Of a stretch of 64,000 nt of DNA, positions 8,552 through 15,878 are shown piece after piece (positions within the stretch are counted from its first letter, which is position 1; each line of letters starts with the position of its first letter). Origin of the DNA: Haloarchaeobius litoreus (GTDB taxonomy: Archaea; Halobacteriota; Halobacteria; Halobacteriales; Natrialbaceae); NCBI RefSeq assembly GCF_024495425.1, contig NZ_JANHJR010000001.1, forward strand, positions 434,001 through 498,000, written 5' to 3'. The notes beneath the pieces were generated by a model. It made no database searches. It saw nothing but the letters and a program-made list of their open reading frames with translations, and was not told where the DNA came from. The translations under genes were made by a program, and so were the position numbers.

Positions 8552-8837
8552 CCACGTCTTCGTCAATCATCGCGATGATTTCTTCGCGTGAGACCAGCTC
8601 CGTTTCTCCCGTTCGAAGCCCGTGTTCACTAGTCGCAACCTGTTTCCAACCCTCCCTGGAGAAGTCAGGATTCTTTACTGCATCTCGTGCGATGTGACGG
8701 AGGAACTCGCTCCGAGAGTTGAATCCCTGTTCCTTCCACGTTGCATCGATATCTTCGAGGAAAGATCGAGTGAGACGGATGTTAATCTGCACCGTCTCGG
8801 GGTCGTTGTCCCCCGCGCCAGAGTCAGCGTCAGACAT
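8541..8837 (-). CDS. Ribbon-helix-helix antitoxin of the RelE pair
   Basis: 98 residues from ATG 8837 (MSDADSGAGDNDPET). The segment VQINIRLTRSFLEDIDATWK followed by GFNSRSEFLRHIARDAV is a textbook ribbon-helix-helix DNA-binding domain (strand, helix, GFNSRSEF turn, helix). The tail ETELVSREEIIAMIDEDVDD is acidic. It overlaps the damaged RelE-like frame. The antitoxin looks intact while its toxin is broken, an order of decay expected when loss of the antitoxin first would be harmful. Confidence 0.83.
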   Translation of the reverse strand: MSDADSGAGDNDPETVQINIRLTRSFLEDIDATWKEQGFNSRSEFLRHIARDAVKNPDFSREGWKQVATSEHGLRTGETELVSREEIIAMIDEDVDDR

Positions 8838-8929
8838 GATATACAGATGCTTTACGCCCGTATATGAATAAGTCCTTCGCACACTTGGCAATTCCATTCA
8901 ATTCGGGTCCTTTGTCCCGTGACACCGGC

Positions 8930-9239
8930 GATGAGGCCACTACCCGAGTAATCGACTGAATTATCTTGTGCAGCACCAAGGACCGGATCACGGACCGCAA
9001 CCGCTACTCGGTGCTTATACGCGCCGTCGAATCGCTCGACGGCAGGGCAACTACACGACAATAGGAGTCCGTCCACGACTGCACCAGGTAGCGATGCTCG
9101 CTCGGGTCGGCATGGCTGCAGTTGGTCACGAGCACACCCTCCGGTACATGAAGAACCCGAACGCTTCGTACTCGGCGCGGCGACGCACGCGCTTGGTGAA
9201 CTCGAGTCTCGTCAGTGGATGCGTTTCGTTGGTGGAAAT
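8930..9239 (-). pseudogene. Frameshifted second copy of the SWIM gene
   Basis: The sequence is a close duplicate of the SWIM gene at 7695-8138: THPLTRLEFTKRVRRRAEYE and CKHRVA-like parts are recognisable, but two single-base deletions (near 9145 and near 9080) move it through different frames. After the SWIM part the copies diverge. The first about 90 bases plus the promoter palindrome are nearly identical to copy 1, so the duplication included the promoter. Confidence 0.72.
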
Positions 9240-9244
9240 CAGTA

Positions 9245-9273
9245 CTCACCTCACCCCGCAGGTGAGAATAAAC
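9245..9273 (-). promoter_or_regulatory. Promoter with shared palindrome, copy 2 (SWIM pseudogene)
   Basis: CTCACCT (9245-9251) and AGGTGAG (9260-9266) form a 7-bp inverted repeat next to a TTTATT element on the minus strand (9267-9273). It is nearly identical to copy 1, as expected from the duplication, and lies directly behind the TFB stop codon. Confidence 0.55.
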
Positions 9274-9275
9274 GG

Positions 9276-10199
9276 TCACTCGGCGAGCGCACCGAGCTGC
9301 TCGCTGTGGTTCCGAACCGTCACCGTCGACGTGTTCGCTGCCTCCGCGACTTCGCGCTGGGTCAGCCACTTCGACCGCTTGCCGGCCACGTACAGACAGG
9401 CTGCTGCGAAACCAGAGGGTTGCACACCATTGGTCACACCAGCCGCCTCGGCGCTTCGCGAGAGCGCAATGGCGCGCTGTTGAAGTGCATCAGGAACGTC
9501 CAACTCCGAGGCGAGTCGTGGAACGAACTCGCTCGGGTTCATGGGTCTCGTCGGGAGTTTGAGCTCGACGTTGAGGGATTTGTACGAACTCTGGACGCGG
9601 TCCTGTTCGACACGGGCGACGGCAGCCACTTCGTCGATGGTCCGCGGCAGCCCGTTGCACCGCACCACCGCGTAGACACACGCCGCTGCGACCCCTTCGA
9701 TCGACCGGCCGTGTAGCAGGCGCTTGGATTGGGCCGTTCGGAACAGCGAGCACGCCTGGTCCCGGATCGAATCACCGAGTCCGAGCGCCCCCGTGATGCG
9801 TCTGATTTCGGTGAAGCCGTGCATGAGGTTCCGGTCTGCTTTGGTCTCATACCGACCACGCGAGTGCTCGCGACGGAGTCGGTGAAGTTGCCGTCGCTTC
9901 CGGGTTGAGAGCCCGTTCCCACTGCCATCGGTTCCGTACCCGATCGTCGTCGAGAGCCCCCGGTCGTGCCGCGCCGCCGTCAGCGGAGCACCCGAGCGTC
10001 GCCGCGTGTCTTCGTCGTACGAACTCCAATCCGGACCACGGTTCAGTCGCTGTTCCCCGATGATGAGCCCACAGTCTTCGCAGGCCCGCTCGCTCGAATC
10101 AGCCGTGATGCGGCCATCGCATTCCGGACAGGCGTTCGTATGTTGATCGAGCGGGACGTCTTCGTCGAACGTTCGTGGATAGATGTCGCTAACTGGCAT
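9276..10199 (-). CDS. tfb: Transcription initiation factor TFB (TFIIB-like)
   Basis: 307 residues from ATG 10199 (MPVSDIYPRTFDED). An N-terminal zinc ribbon has C24, C27, C40 and C43 (CPECDG...CEDCG). A B-finger-like region near 50-85 (RLNRGPDWSSYDEDT) follows. Two cyclin-like repeats come next, with RSIEGVAAACVYAVVR in the first and PSGFAAACLYVAGKR in the second, ending in a helix-turn-helix that would contact the BRE. TFB recruits RNA polymerase to TBP-bound promoters, and haloarchaea use several TFBs for gene-set selection. Carriage on a mobile element and expression from the shared palindromic promoter suggest it may direct the element's own transcription; that part is inference. Confidence 0.92.
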   Translation of the reverse strand: MPVSDIYPRTFDEDVPLDQHTNACPECDGRITADSSERACEDCGLIIGEQRLNRGPDWSSYDEDTRRRSGAPLTAARHDRGLSTTIGYGTDGSGNGLSTRKRRQLHRLRREHSRGRYETKADRNLMHGFTEIRRITGALGLGDSIRDQACSLFRTAQSKRLLHGRSIEGVAAACVYAVVRCNGLPRTIDEVAAVARVEQDRVQSSYKSLNVELKLPTRPMNPSEFVPRLASELDVPDALQQRAIALSRSAEAAGVTNGVQPSGFAAACLYVAGKRSKWLTQREVAEAANTSTVTVRNHSEQLGALAE

Positions 10200-10236
10200 C
10201 TCTGTAGTTCTCCGGGAGCGCCGCCGACTCGACGAC

Positions 10237-10264
10237 ACCCCTCACCCGTCAGGGGTCAATAAAC
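10237..10264 (-). promoter_or_regulatory. Promoter with shared palindrome, copy 3 (TFB gene)
   Basis: ACCCCTCACCCGTCAGGGGT (10237-10256) is an inverted repeat with 9-bp arms, one mismatch and a 2-bp centre. On the minus strand it directly follows TTTATTG (10257-10264). The upstream CAAGCAG is shared with copy 5. Confidence 0.65.
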
Positions 10265-10325
10265 TGCTTGCGCGTGTGTATCATGAATGGCCCACTTCGG
10301 AGACTATGGCGTTGGACTCGCCGGG

Positions 10326-10359
10326 GCTTAACCAACGTTACCCCGGGCGTAGGTTAAGC
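10326..10359. repeat. Inverted repeat GCTTAACC / GGTTAAGC
   Basis: GCTTAACC (10326-10333) and GGTTAAGC (10352-10359) are exact inverted copies 18 bp apart. The right arm covers the stop codon of the small leftward frame at 10354-10539, so the hairpin could act as its terminator. Other roles are possible. Confidence 0.4.
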
Positions 10360-10539
10360 GTCGCCGAGGAAGCTCTCGACGACTTCGCTGTGGAGCCGGG
10401 GGTTGTTCGAGCACAAAGAGACGTCTCTGGTGGGCTCGAACAGCTTAGCGAACTCATCGTGATAGCTGTCGGGTCGGTCCACCTTGACCGCGAAGTCAAC
10501 GACACACCGATATTCATGAATACGGCTCCAGGTGGTGAC
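10354..10539 (-). pseudogene. Remnant coding frame of unknown family
   Basis: The frame reads VTTWSRIHEYRCVVDFAVKV and later DSYHDEFAKLFEPTRD, and looks coding in composition, but it has no start codon. It begins with GTC directly after a TAA and ends with TAA at 10354. It is either the end of a decayed gene or a gene whose GTG start mutated to GTC. The family was not recognised. Confidence 0.4.
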
Positions 10540-11102
10540 TTAATTGATTGAAGGTAGGTTTGGACGACTGGGTGGGCGGTGGACCGTTCGTGAGGGGTCT
10601 GTTCACGTGGTGAGAGCGCCTATCGGGGTTTAACTATGGAGGTCTCAATGGTGAGGGTGACCAGGTCGTATCCCAGCCTGGTGCGTTGGCGTTTATCCCA
10701 CACTGGTCGGGCATGGTGCGTCGGGGGTGGCGTACCGTGTCCGGCTGGCTCCACTGACCGCGCGCGAGCAGTGAGACGTGTCGCGATTGGTAATGGTACA
10801 TAACCCTGTTGGCCACCGCTGGAAAGTGTCAGTTTCGTAGGTGTGTGAATGGGGTAGCGGTTTCAATGTTGATAATCACTTGGTTACTGGAGTTATGAAC
10901 TATCTCGATACATTTCAATAGAGGCTTGACGCGACCCAAGGAGGGGTTGAAGCAGGCAGGTAATGCCGTATTATACTCAGAATCCCGTCATAGGCCGATG
11001 GCTTTATGTCGTCCGATTCTAGTCGGTCGAGTAACACCGGCAAGGCGGACGTCGCGCTGGGACGCGACGGTGGAGCCTCGCCAGGTGTGGGATAACAGAA
11101 CA
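10540..11102. other. Noncoding stretch upstream of the pilin genes
   Basis: No convincing gene is seen on either strand. A TATA-like GGCTTTATG near 11000 could start the pilin transcript, leaving a leader of about 80 bases before the ATG at 11103. Otherwise only mixed, moderately GC-rich sequence is present. Confidence 0.45.
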
Positions 11103-11555
11103 ATGATGGATCTTAAGCAACTCTTCACAGACGACGACGCCGTGTCGCCGGTCATCGGGGTCATCCTGATGGTCGCGATTACGGTCATCCTCGCCGCAGT
11201 GATCGGGGCATTCGTCCTGAACATCGGCGGGAACCAGGAAACGGCACCGCAGACCCAGTTCGACTGGGAGTACAGCGACAATGCCACTGCAGGCGGTACG
11301 AACGACAACGTGCTCGTTACGCACGGTGGCGGTGGCAGCCTCGACGCGACCCAGCTTGACCTCGGCGGCGGTTGGTCGGGCGGCGGTTGTTCCGTGGTAG
11401 ACACGGATGGCCTCAGCGCAGGTACCGTGGTTATCGGAAACGCGTCCCAGAATGCCTGCCTCCACGGGGCTTCTTCTGGCGACACTCTCGAAATCACTTG
11501 GACTTCCAGCTCTGGTGACACCAGCCAGATCGTCGGCGACTCCACGGTACCCTGA
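11103..11555 (+). CDS. Type IV pilin, tandem copy 1
   Basis: 150 residues from ATG 11103 (MMDLKQLFTDDDAVSPVIG). A short charged leader precedes the pilin hydrophobic helix VSPVIGVILMVAITVILAAV, which archaeal prepilin peptidase would process and which forms the filament core. The head domain is Gly/Ser/Thr-rich with two Cys that may pair. The C-terminus GDTLEITWTSSSGDTSQI is almost identical to that of the next gene. Such PilA-like adhesins build haloarchaeal pili for surface or cell-cell attachment, useful during conjugation. The downstream paralogue starts 6 bp after the stop, so the two form an operon. Confidence 0.9.
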   Translation: MMDLKQLFTDDDAVSPVIGVILMVAITVILAAVIGAFVLNIGGNQETAPQTQFDWEYSDNATAGGTNDNVLVTHGGGGSLDATQLDLGGGWSGGGCSVVDTDGLSAGTVVIGNASQNACLHGASSGDTLEITWTSSSGDTSQIVGDSTVP

Positions 11556-11561
11556 TATACT

Positions 11562-12002
11562 ATGATGGACCTGAAACAACTCTTCACGGACGATAACGCG
11601 GTGTCGCCGGTCATCGGCGTCATCCTCATGGTTGCTATCACGGTCATCCTCGCGGCCGTCATCGGCGCATTCGTCCTGAATATCGGCGGAAATCAGGAGA
11701 CTGCACCCCAGAACCAGTTCGACTTCGAGTACAGCAACAATTCAGATCATGTCATAGTCTCGCACGGTGGCGGCGGCACTCTGGACGCCACCCAGCTTGA
11801 CCTCTCGGGTGCGTGGACTGGGAGTGATTGTGGTGTTGTGGAACTTAGTGGGCTCGGTGCTGGTGACGTAGTTGTCAACAACAGCACTGGCAGCTGGGGA
11901 CCGTGCAGCCACGATGCCTCCTCGGGCGACACGCTCGAAATCACGTGGACTTCCAGCTCTGGGGATACCAGCCAGATAATCACTGACTCCACGGTTCCGT
12001 AA
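11562..12002 (+). CDS. Type IV pilin, tandem copy 2
   Basis: 146 residues. The first about 53 residues, including the leader and hydrophobic helix, and the last about 28 residues nearly match copy 1, while the central head region differs in sequence and length (LSGAWTGSDCGVVELSGL against the Gly-rich segment of copy 1). A Cys pair is kept. The pattern suggests a tandem duplication with divergence or gene conversion limited to the exposed head. Pilin function and assembly are expected to be as for copy 1. Confidence 0.9.
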   Translation: MMDLKQLFTDDNAVSPVIGVILMVAITVILAAVIGAFVLNIGGNQETAPQNQFDFEYSNNSDHVIVSHGGGGTLDATQLDLSGAWTGSDCGVVELSGLGAGDVVVNNSTGSWGPCSHDASSGDTLEITWTSSSGDTSQIITDSTVP

Positions 12003-12126
12003 CGCTTCGGAATCAACCATTCGGTTCCCCTTCTTTCGGTCGTTGACCCGCTAGCAGCAGCTTTCTCGGTCGATTCGTCGCTGTACGCCCATCGAAGTAC
12101 AGGTCCTCGTCGGTTCTGCGTGCAGT

Positions 12127-12431
12127 ATGGCAAAGAACAAGATCGACGTAATCGACGTTACGTCATTGATTCAGGTCTCGTCCATGGCGAAATCGCCCTG
12201 GGAGCCATCGCACTACAGATGTACGTCTCGGGAGCTTCTCGTTCTCGAACGTGCTGTACTCCGGGTCCAGACTCGAGCTCACCACCGTGGCGCTCATCTT
12301 GATCCTCGGGTGTCGGCTGGATCCTCGCGACGAACGAGCTGGACGGCAGCGACTACGAGTGGTACGAACTCGCCATCGTCGCCGTCACGCTCGGCCTCGT
12401 CACCACGTTCGTACTCATCTCGTCGTCGTAG
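12127..12431 (+). pseudogene. Degraded small membrane protein gene
   Basis: The sequence starts with ATG at 12127 (MAKNKIDVIDVTSLIQVSS), but the recognisable protein then passes through all three frames: GEIALGAIALQMYVSG, then SGSRLELTTVALILIL, then GWILATNELDGSDYEWYE and a final hydrophobic helix LAIVAVTLGLVTTFVLI before TAG at 12429. At least three frameshifts are needed. The original product was a protein of about 100 residues with two or three membrane helices, sited behind the pilin pair. Confidence 0.65.
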
Positions 12432-12461
12432 TGCGCAGCTACGAACTCCTGTGAAATCGCA

Positions 12462-12614
12462 TCATTGTGGGGCTGCGTCTTGCAGGTACTCACGAAGTAC
12501 GGTGACGAGGATATCTGTTCGACCCCCGCCGAGCACGGCCGCCAGCGCGTCCGTTCGGTCTATCAACCGGTTCGGAACATGGAACTGGACTCGGCTTTAA
12601 TCGGAGCTCATCAT
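12462..12614 (-). pseudogene. Ribbon-helix-helix protein gene with nonsense codon
   Basis: From ATG 12614 the frame reads MMSSD, TAA, then SRVQFHVPNRLIDRTDALAA and DILVTVLREYLQDAAPQ to TGA at 12462. The strand (VQFHVP), helix, turn and helix are those of a small ribbon-helix-helix regulator or antitoxin. The TAA at codon 6 is one base from AAA (Lys), which would restore a 50-residue protein. Confidence 0.6.
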
Positions 12615-12652
12615 GTGTACAATGTGGGCCAGCATTCGGGGATTCTCCACGA

Positions 12653-13618
12653 TCACACCCTAGTCTCGACCACGCCGATGATCTCCCGAGTCGTCGCGAC
12701 GATCCGCTCCAGCCGCTCTTGAATCGTCTCAACGGGGTCACCGTCCCACGCGGCCACATAGAGGGCACTCCGGGACGCGTCGAGCCCCAAGTACTGCGAG
12801 ACCACGTAGGCCGTACTCTCGGCTTCAGTCTCGCGCTTCGAACGCTCGTCAGGATCGTCGACATCGAAGTGGAGCAGGGCGTGTGCGTACTCGTGGGCGA
12901 GGACGCTCGCGACCTGCGCGTCGTTGTCGTCGTCTCGAACCTCAACGAGCAGCGAGCAGTCGTACGCACTCCGCTTCGTACAGACACCAGCTGCCGCACC
13001 GTGAAGCCACTTCTCGGGTGAGACGAGTTCCGCGCGAACGCCGAGCTCGGGAGCGGCGTCGAGAAGCGCGTCCAGGAGTTTGGCTCCCTCACCTCGCGTC
13101 GCCGTGTCGAGCTCGGGCAGTGGCTCACCCTCTGTCTGGGAGGCATCGAACACGGGAACGGGCTTGAACCCGACCAGCCCCCTCTCCCACTCCTCAGGTG
13201 ACGTCTCGTCGTACTCACAGTCGCTGCTGGCGTGGTAGGACTGCGAGTTCCCACAGCCGGGGCATCGCTTCGCGATGATGGGCGCCCAGATCCAGATGGC
13301 TGACTCGCCCTTCGAGACGTGACGGTCGAACTCGTTCCGCCACGTGTTGTAGCCAGCGACCTTCGTCGCTTCGGGACACTGGTGTTTGATCAGGAGCGTG
13401 TTCCGGTAGGAGTAGTCGTGGAACCGCGACTGGACATCCAGCCATTCTTGTAATTCTGCGCTCGCCCTCGCTTCGTCCGAGAGTTCGGCGAACTGCTCGA
13501 CCCACGCTTCGAGCGAGTCGTGCATCTCGTCACGACGGGTATCTGAATCGTCGAACTCGATTCTTGACTGGGGTTCGTCAGCCTCGGTGCTATCGGTCTG
13601 AGTTGTCTCGCAGGACAT
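12653..13618 (-). CDS. ArdC-like antirestriction protein with zinc-peptidase motif
   Basis: 321 residues. The N-terminal half (about 30-160) resembles the ArdC single-strand-DNA-binding domain: SRFHDYSYRNTLLIKHQ, then KVAGYNTWRNEF and KGESAIWIWAPI. The C-terminal half has the metallopeptidase motif H242-E243-x-x-H246 in LAHEYAHALLHF and a downstream ETEAESTAYVVSQYLG supplying the third ligand. An extra Cys group (CPGCGN, SSDC) is inserted at 119-134. ArdC proteins enter with or are made early on transferred plasmid DNA and protect it from restriction. Its promoter carries the shared palindrome, suggesting timed expression with the element's TFB. Confidence 0.87.
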   Translation of the reverse strand: MSCETTQTDSTEADEPQSRIEFDDSDTRRDEMHDSLEAWVEQFAELSDEARASAELQEWLDVQSRFHDYSYRNTLLIKHQCPEATKVAGYNTWRNEFDRHVSKGESAIWIWAPIIAKRCPGCGNSQSYHASSDCEYDETSPEEWERGLVGFKPVPVFDASQTEGEPLPELDTATRGEGAKLLDALLDAAPELGVRAELVSPEKWLHGAAAGVCTKRSAYDCSLLVEVRDDDNDAQVASVLAHEYAHALLHFDVDDPDERSKRETEAESTAYVVSQYLGLDASRSALYVAAWDGDPVETIQERLERIVATTREIIGVVETRV

Positions 13619-13644
13619 CGAGAATCTCCGAGGGAGGTGTTGCT

Positions 13645-13673
13645 CTCCCTCACCCGGTTAGGGAGTTATAAAT
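13645..13673 (-). promoter_or_regulatory. Promoter with shared palindrome, copy 4 (ArdC-like gene)
   Basis: CTCCCTCAC and GTTAGGGAG (13645-13665) form an inverted repeat with 9-bp arms, one mismatch and a 3-bp centre. On the minus strand the TATA box ATTTATAA (13666-13673) directly adjoins it. The start codon follows 26 bp later. Confidence 0.68.
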
Positions 13674-13707
13674 GGGCTCTCGATGGCTGACTACTGGAAT
13701 CAGTTGG

Positions 13708-14400
13708 CTACTGCTGTTCTTTGAAGAAATCGAGGAGCACCTCGACGTCTTCCGACGAGGCCGCCGATTTGCCAAACATACTCTTGAACCGGTGGTCAAG
13801 ACCACCTTCTTCGATGAAGGCCTGAGCATCACTCAGTTGGGACTGCAGTGCTTCTGGATCTCCACGGTGCAGATGAGACTCAACTTCGTCGAGGTCGATG
13901 GACGGGATCGCGGCAAGCACATCGGCGAGGTCTGTCTTCCGACCGCTGTGGAGTTTGGCGGCGACGAGGATTTCTCCGTTCGCTGTCGGTGCCGTGGTCG
14001 AGCGAGTTCCACCTGCGATTGTCGTCTCCGTACTGTGGTCTTGCAGGTATTCGAACGACCATTCCGCATCTGTCTGGCGACAGCCGAGGCCGTTCACGAG
14101 AATGTCCACGCCGACCGGGTGCGGTAGTCCCTCGCCCCGTTCGTAGAGTTCGATTTCCCGGTTGTAGATGGTGTCCTCTGGTGGGACCTCGAACTCGGCA
14201 GTTCGTTCGAAGTTGCGTTTTTCGAGAAACGCGACGATGGACTCGTAGTCGTCAGGGGCAATGACGAGATCCAGATCGGTCGAAAATCGCGTTTCGAACT
14301 GGCTAATCGCGTACCCACCGACGAGGACGAATCCGATATCGGCTGCGGTCAGTTCGTCCAGTACTTCGATGAGGGCTTCGCTTCTGGCTTCTTGGCTCAT
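13708..14400 (-). CDS. Nucleotidyltransferase, AbiEii-like toxin
   Basis: 230 residues. The signature VGGYAISQFETRFSTDLDLV carries the G-G...D-x-D pattern of the DNA polymerase beta nucleotidyltransferase fold (G28-G29, D42, D44). The C-terminal half is helical and ends FKEQQ. It starts 2 bp after a helix-turn-helix gene, matching the AbiEi/AbiEii type IV toxin-antitoxin and phage-exclusion layout, where the NTase modifies RNA unless the regulator keeps it silent. The assignment rests on motif and gene pair; a minor role as a generic NTase cannot be excluded. Confidence 0.78.
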   Translation of the reverse strand: MSQEARSEALIEVLDELTAADIGFVLVGGYAISQFETRFSTDLDLVIAPDDYESIVAFLEKRNFERTAEFEVPPEDTIYNREIELYERGEGLPHPVGVDILVNGLGCRQTDAEWSFEYLQDHSTETTIAGGTRSTTAPTANGEILVAAKLHSGRKTDLADVLAAIPSIDLDEVESHLHRGDPEALQSQLSDAQAFIEEGGLDHRFKSMFGKSAASSEDVEVLLDFFKEQQ

Positions 14401-14402
14401 AG

Positions 14403-15068
14403 TCAGACTGGTTCCATTCGGTAGTTCGCGTCGGTCTCGACGTCGTCGTACATCCGGTCGAGCATGTCGAGTGCAGATTCGAAAGTTGCGTAGTGGTCGG
14501 TGGCGAATTCGACTGTCTCTTCGAGCGGGATGACGGGCCGGCCATCGACCATGTCAGTCGTGATGTCTTCCCGTGGCTCGAGGACGATCTGTATCGTCCC
14601 GTCGACCTCTTCCGCTGGGAGTCGTTCCTGTGTTGTTGGGAGTCCGAACTGGGAGAAGAAGGTCGTCCACGCTTCGAGTTCGGATTCGGCAACCGCGATG
14701 AACAGCGGATAGTCGTCTGGGGTACGCGCGACCTGGTAGCCGCCGCGGGTCCAGACGTAGACCGCATCGATCGACGTGAATGCGTAGTCCATGCCGGCGA
14801 ACTGGGGTAGCACGTACGCCTCTGGAATCGTTGGTGGAGATGTACCAGCTGCTGTTGCGAGGAATGTGAGTCCGGCCTCGCGAATCGACTCGTCGACGAG
14901 CTGGAGCCCGTTCTCGTACGCGACATACCCCGCATCTTCGAGGCGGTTCACGACACGTCGAATCGTCTCCCGATTCTCGTCGATTTTTCGTGCGACCGCC
15001 GAGATCGAGTCCCCGGCGTCGAGCCCGAGGAGGACTTTAAGCTCCTTTTCCCCGCAAGCTTCGTACAT
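14403..15068 (-). CDS. Winged-helix regulator, AbiEi-like antitoxin
   Basis: 221 residues from ATG 15068 (MYEACGEKELKVLLGL); a TTG 15 bp upstream is an alternative. The N-terminal 70 residues form a winged helix (SISAVARKIDENRETIRRVV, then RLEDAGYVAYENG). The rest is a mixed alpha/beta domain with DAVYVWTRGGYQVART, of the kind found in AbiEi-like antitoxins. The NTase toxin follows after 2 bp. A small palindrome upstream may be its operator. Confidence 0.75.
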   Translation of the reverse strand: MYEACGEKELKVLLGLDAGDSISAVARKIDENRETIRRVVNRLEDAGYVAYENGLQLVDESIREAGLTFLATAAGTSPPTIPEAYVLPQFAGMDYAFTSIDAVYVWTRGGYQVARTPDDYPLFIAVAESELEAWTTFFSQFGLPTTQERLPAEEVDGTIQIVLEPREDITTDMVDGRPVIPLEETVEFATDHYATFESALDMLDRMYDDVETDANYRMEPV

Positions 15069-15078
15069 CCTATAGCTA

Positions 15079-15108
15079 CACAATTTTGTGCAACAGACAA
15101 AAATATTA
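15079..15108 (-). promoter_or_regulatory. Possible promoter/operator of the AbiE-like pair
   Basis: CACAA and TTGTG (15079-15083 and 15086-15090) are inverted copies around TT. An AT-rich TATA-like stretch (about 15096-15108) lies upstream on the minus strand, and the ATG follows at 15068. The location fits autoregulation. Confidence 0.4.
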
Positions 15109-15120
15109 CTATTGTGTCGT

Positions 15121-15381
15121 TCAATCGTCGAGGCCAGTGAGCCAGCCGCGATGGAAATACGCGAGACAGATCGACGAACGGAAGGTTCGGTCAGTCGGGC
15201 GGTGGACGAACCGTTTCGTCTGCGGAAGTGGTTCGACGATGCCGGCGTCGATGAGCGAATCCACGACGTACCGTGCGTCTGATTCTGCGAGCTGGAGTGT
15301 TCTGATGCAGTCTCGGTCCTTGGCGAGCTGGCGTCGTTCGAACTGCTCGTAGCCCTCGCGTTCGGGTGGGTAGTCGGTCAT
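15121..15381 (-). CDS. Small protein of unknown function
   Basis: 86 residues from ATG 15381 (MTDYPPEREGYEQFERRQLA). The helical, charged sequence with ARYVVDSLIDAGIVEPLPQT looks like a winged-helix half, and the C-terminus is RGWLTGLDD. It starts 5 bp after the preceding small gene, so the two share the palindromic promoter at 15675-15703. The family was not recognised. Confidence 0.65.
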   Translation of the reverse strand: MTDYPPEREGYEQFERRQLAKDRDCIRTLQLAESDARYVVDSLIDAGIVEPLPQTKRFVHRPTDRTFRSSICLAYFHRGWLTGLDD

Positions 15382-15386
15382 AGTAA

Positions 15387-15665
15387 TCACTCACCCTCGT
15401 CGACGATGGGTTCGAACGCCCGAGCAGCTTCTGCGAGCCTGCAGAGTTTCGGGAACAGTTCGTCGATGTCGGACTTTGCCTGTTCGACCGTCTGCGCGTT
15501 CACCCTGCATTCGAGTCGGTCCTGGTCACGAGTTCCGGTCCCGCGAGTCAGCGAGATCTTGATTGAGGCTCCTTCTTTGGTCTGTGTGAGGTGCTCGGTC
15601 GCGTCGAAGTCCGCAGGAAGTTCGGAGTCCTGTTGGAGTCGGTCTGCGTCTTGATCCGTTGGCAT
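15387..15665 (-). CDS. Small protein of unknown function, first gene of palindrome-controlled unit
   Basis: 92 residues from ATG 15665 (MPTDQDADRLQQDSELPADF). An Asp/Glu-rich N-terminus is followed by a strand with alternating charges (ASIKISLTRGTGTRDQDRLE) and a C-terminal helix (QAKSDIDELFPKLCRLAEAA). The start was chosen because it lies 9 bp after the shared palindrome and keeps the TATA box at a normal distance. No named family was recognised. Confidence 0.68.
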   Translation of the reverse strand: MPTDQDADRLQQDSELPADFDATEHLTQTKEGASIKISLTRGTGTRDQDRLECRVNAQTVEQAKSDIDELFPKLCRLAEAARAFEPIVDEGE

Positions 15666-15674
15666 CTGAGGTGT

Positions 15675-15703
15675 CTCCCTCACCCCGTGAGGGAGCAATA
15701 AAC
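15675..15703 (-). promoter_or_regulatory. Promoter with shared palindrome, copy 5 (best copy)
   Basis: CTCCCTCAC and GTGAGGGAG (15675-15695) form a perfect 9-bp inverted repeat around CCC. On the minus strand GTTTATTG (15696-15703) precedes it, with CAAGCA further upstream, as at the TFB promoter. Confidence 0.72.
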
Positions 15704-15878
15704 TGCTTGACGACGAGCAACACTCATTCACCAGGCCTCTTCGTTGGGGCTCCAATTCGAGGATCGTACGTACAGAGGATGCATGTAGTATGGATACCTC
15801 GTGTCACCGAGATTCACTGGAGCCCCGGGTCACTCATTGCTAAAGAAGACGGGTGTCAAAACATTAGAACGTCTGGAG

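Noticed and set aside
8264-12614. Stop-codon reassignment to explain in-frame stops
   Set aside because: The stops are of different kinds (TAA, TAG), occur in otherwise decaying genes, and intact neighbours use all stops normally.
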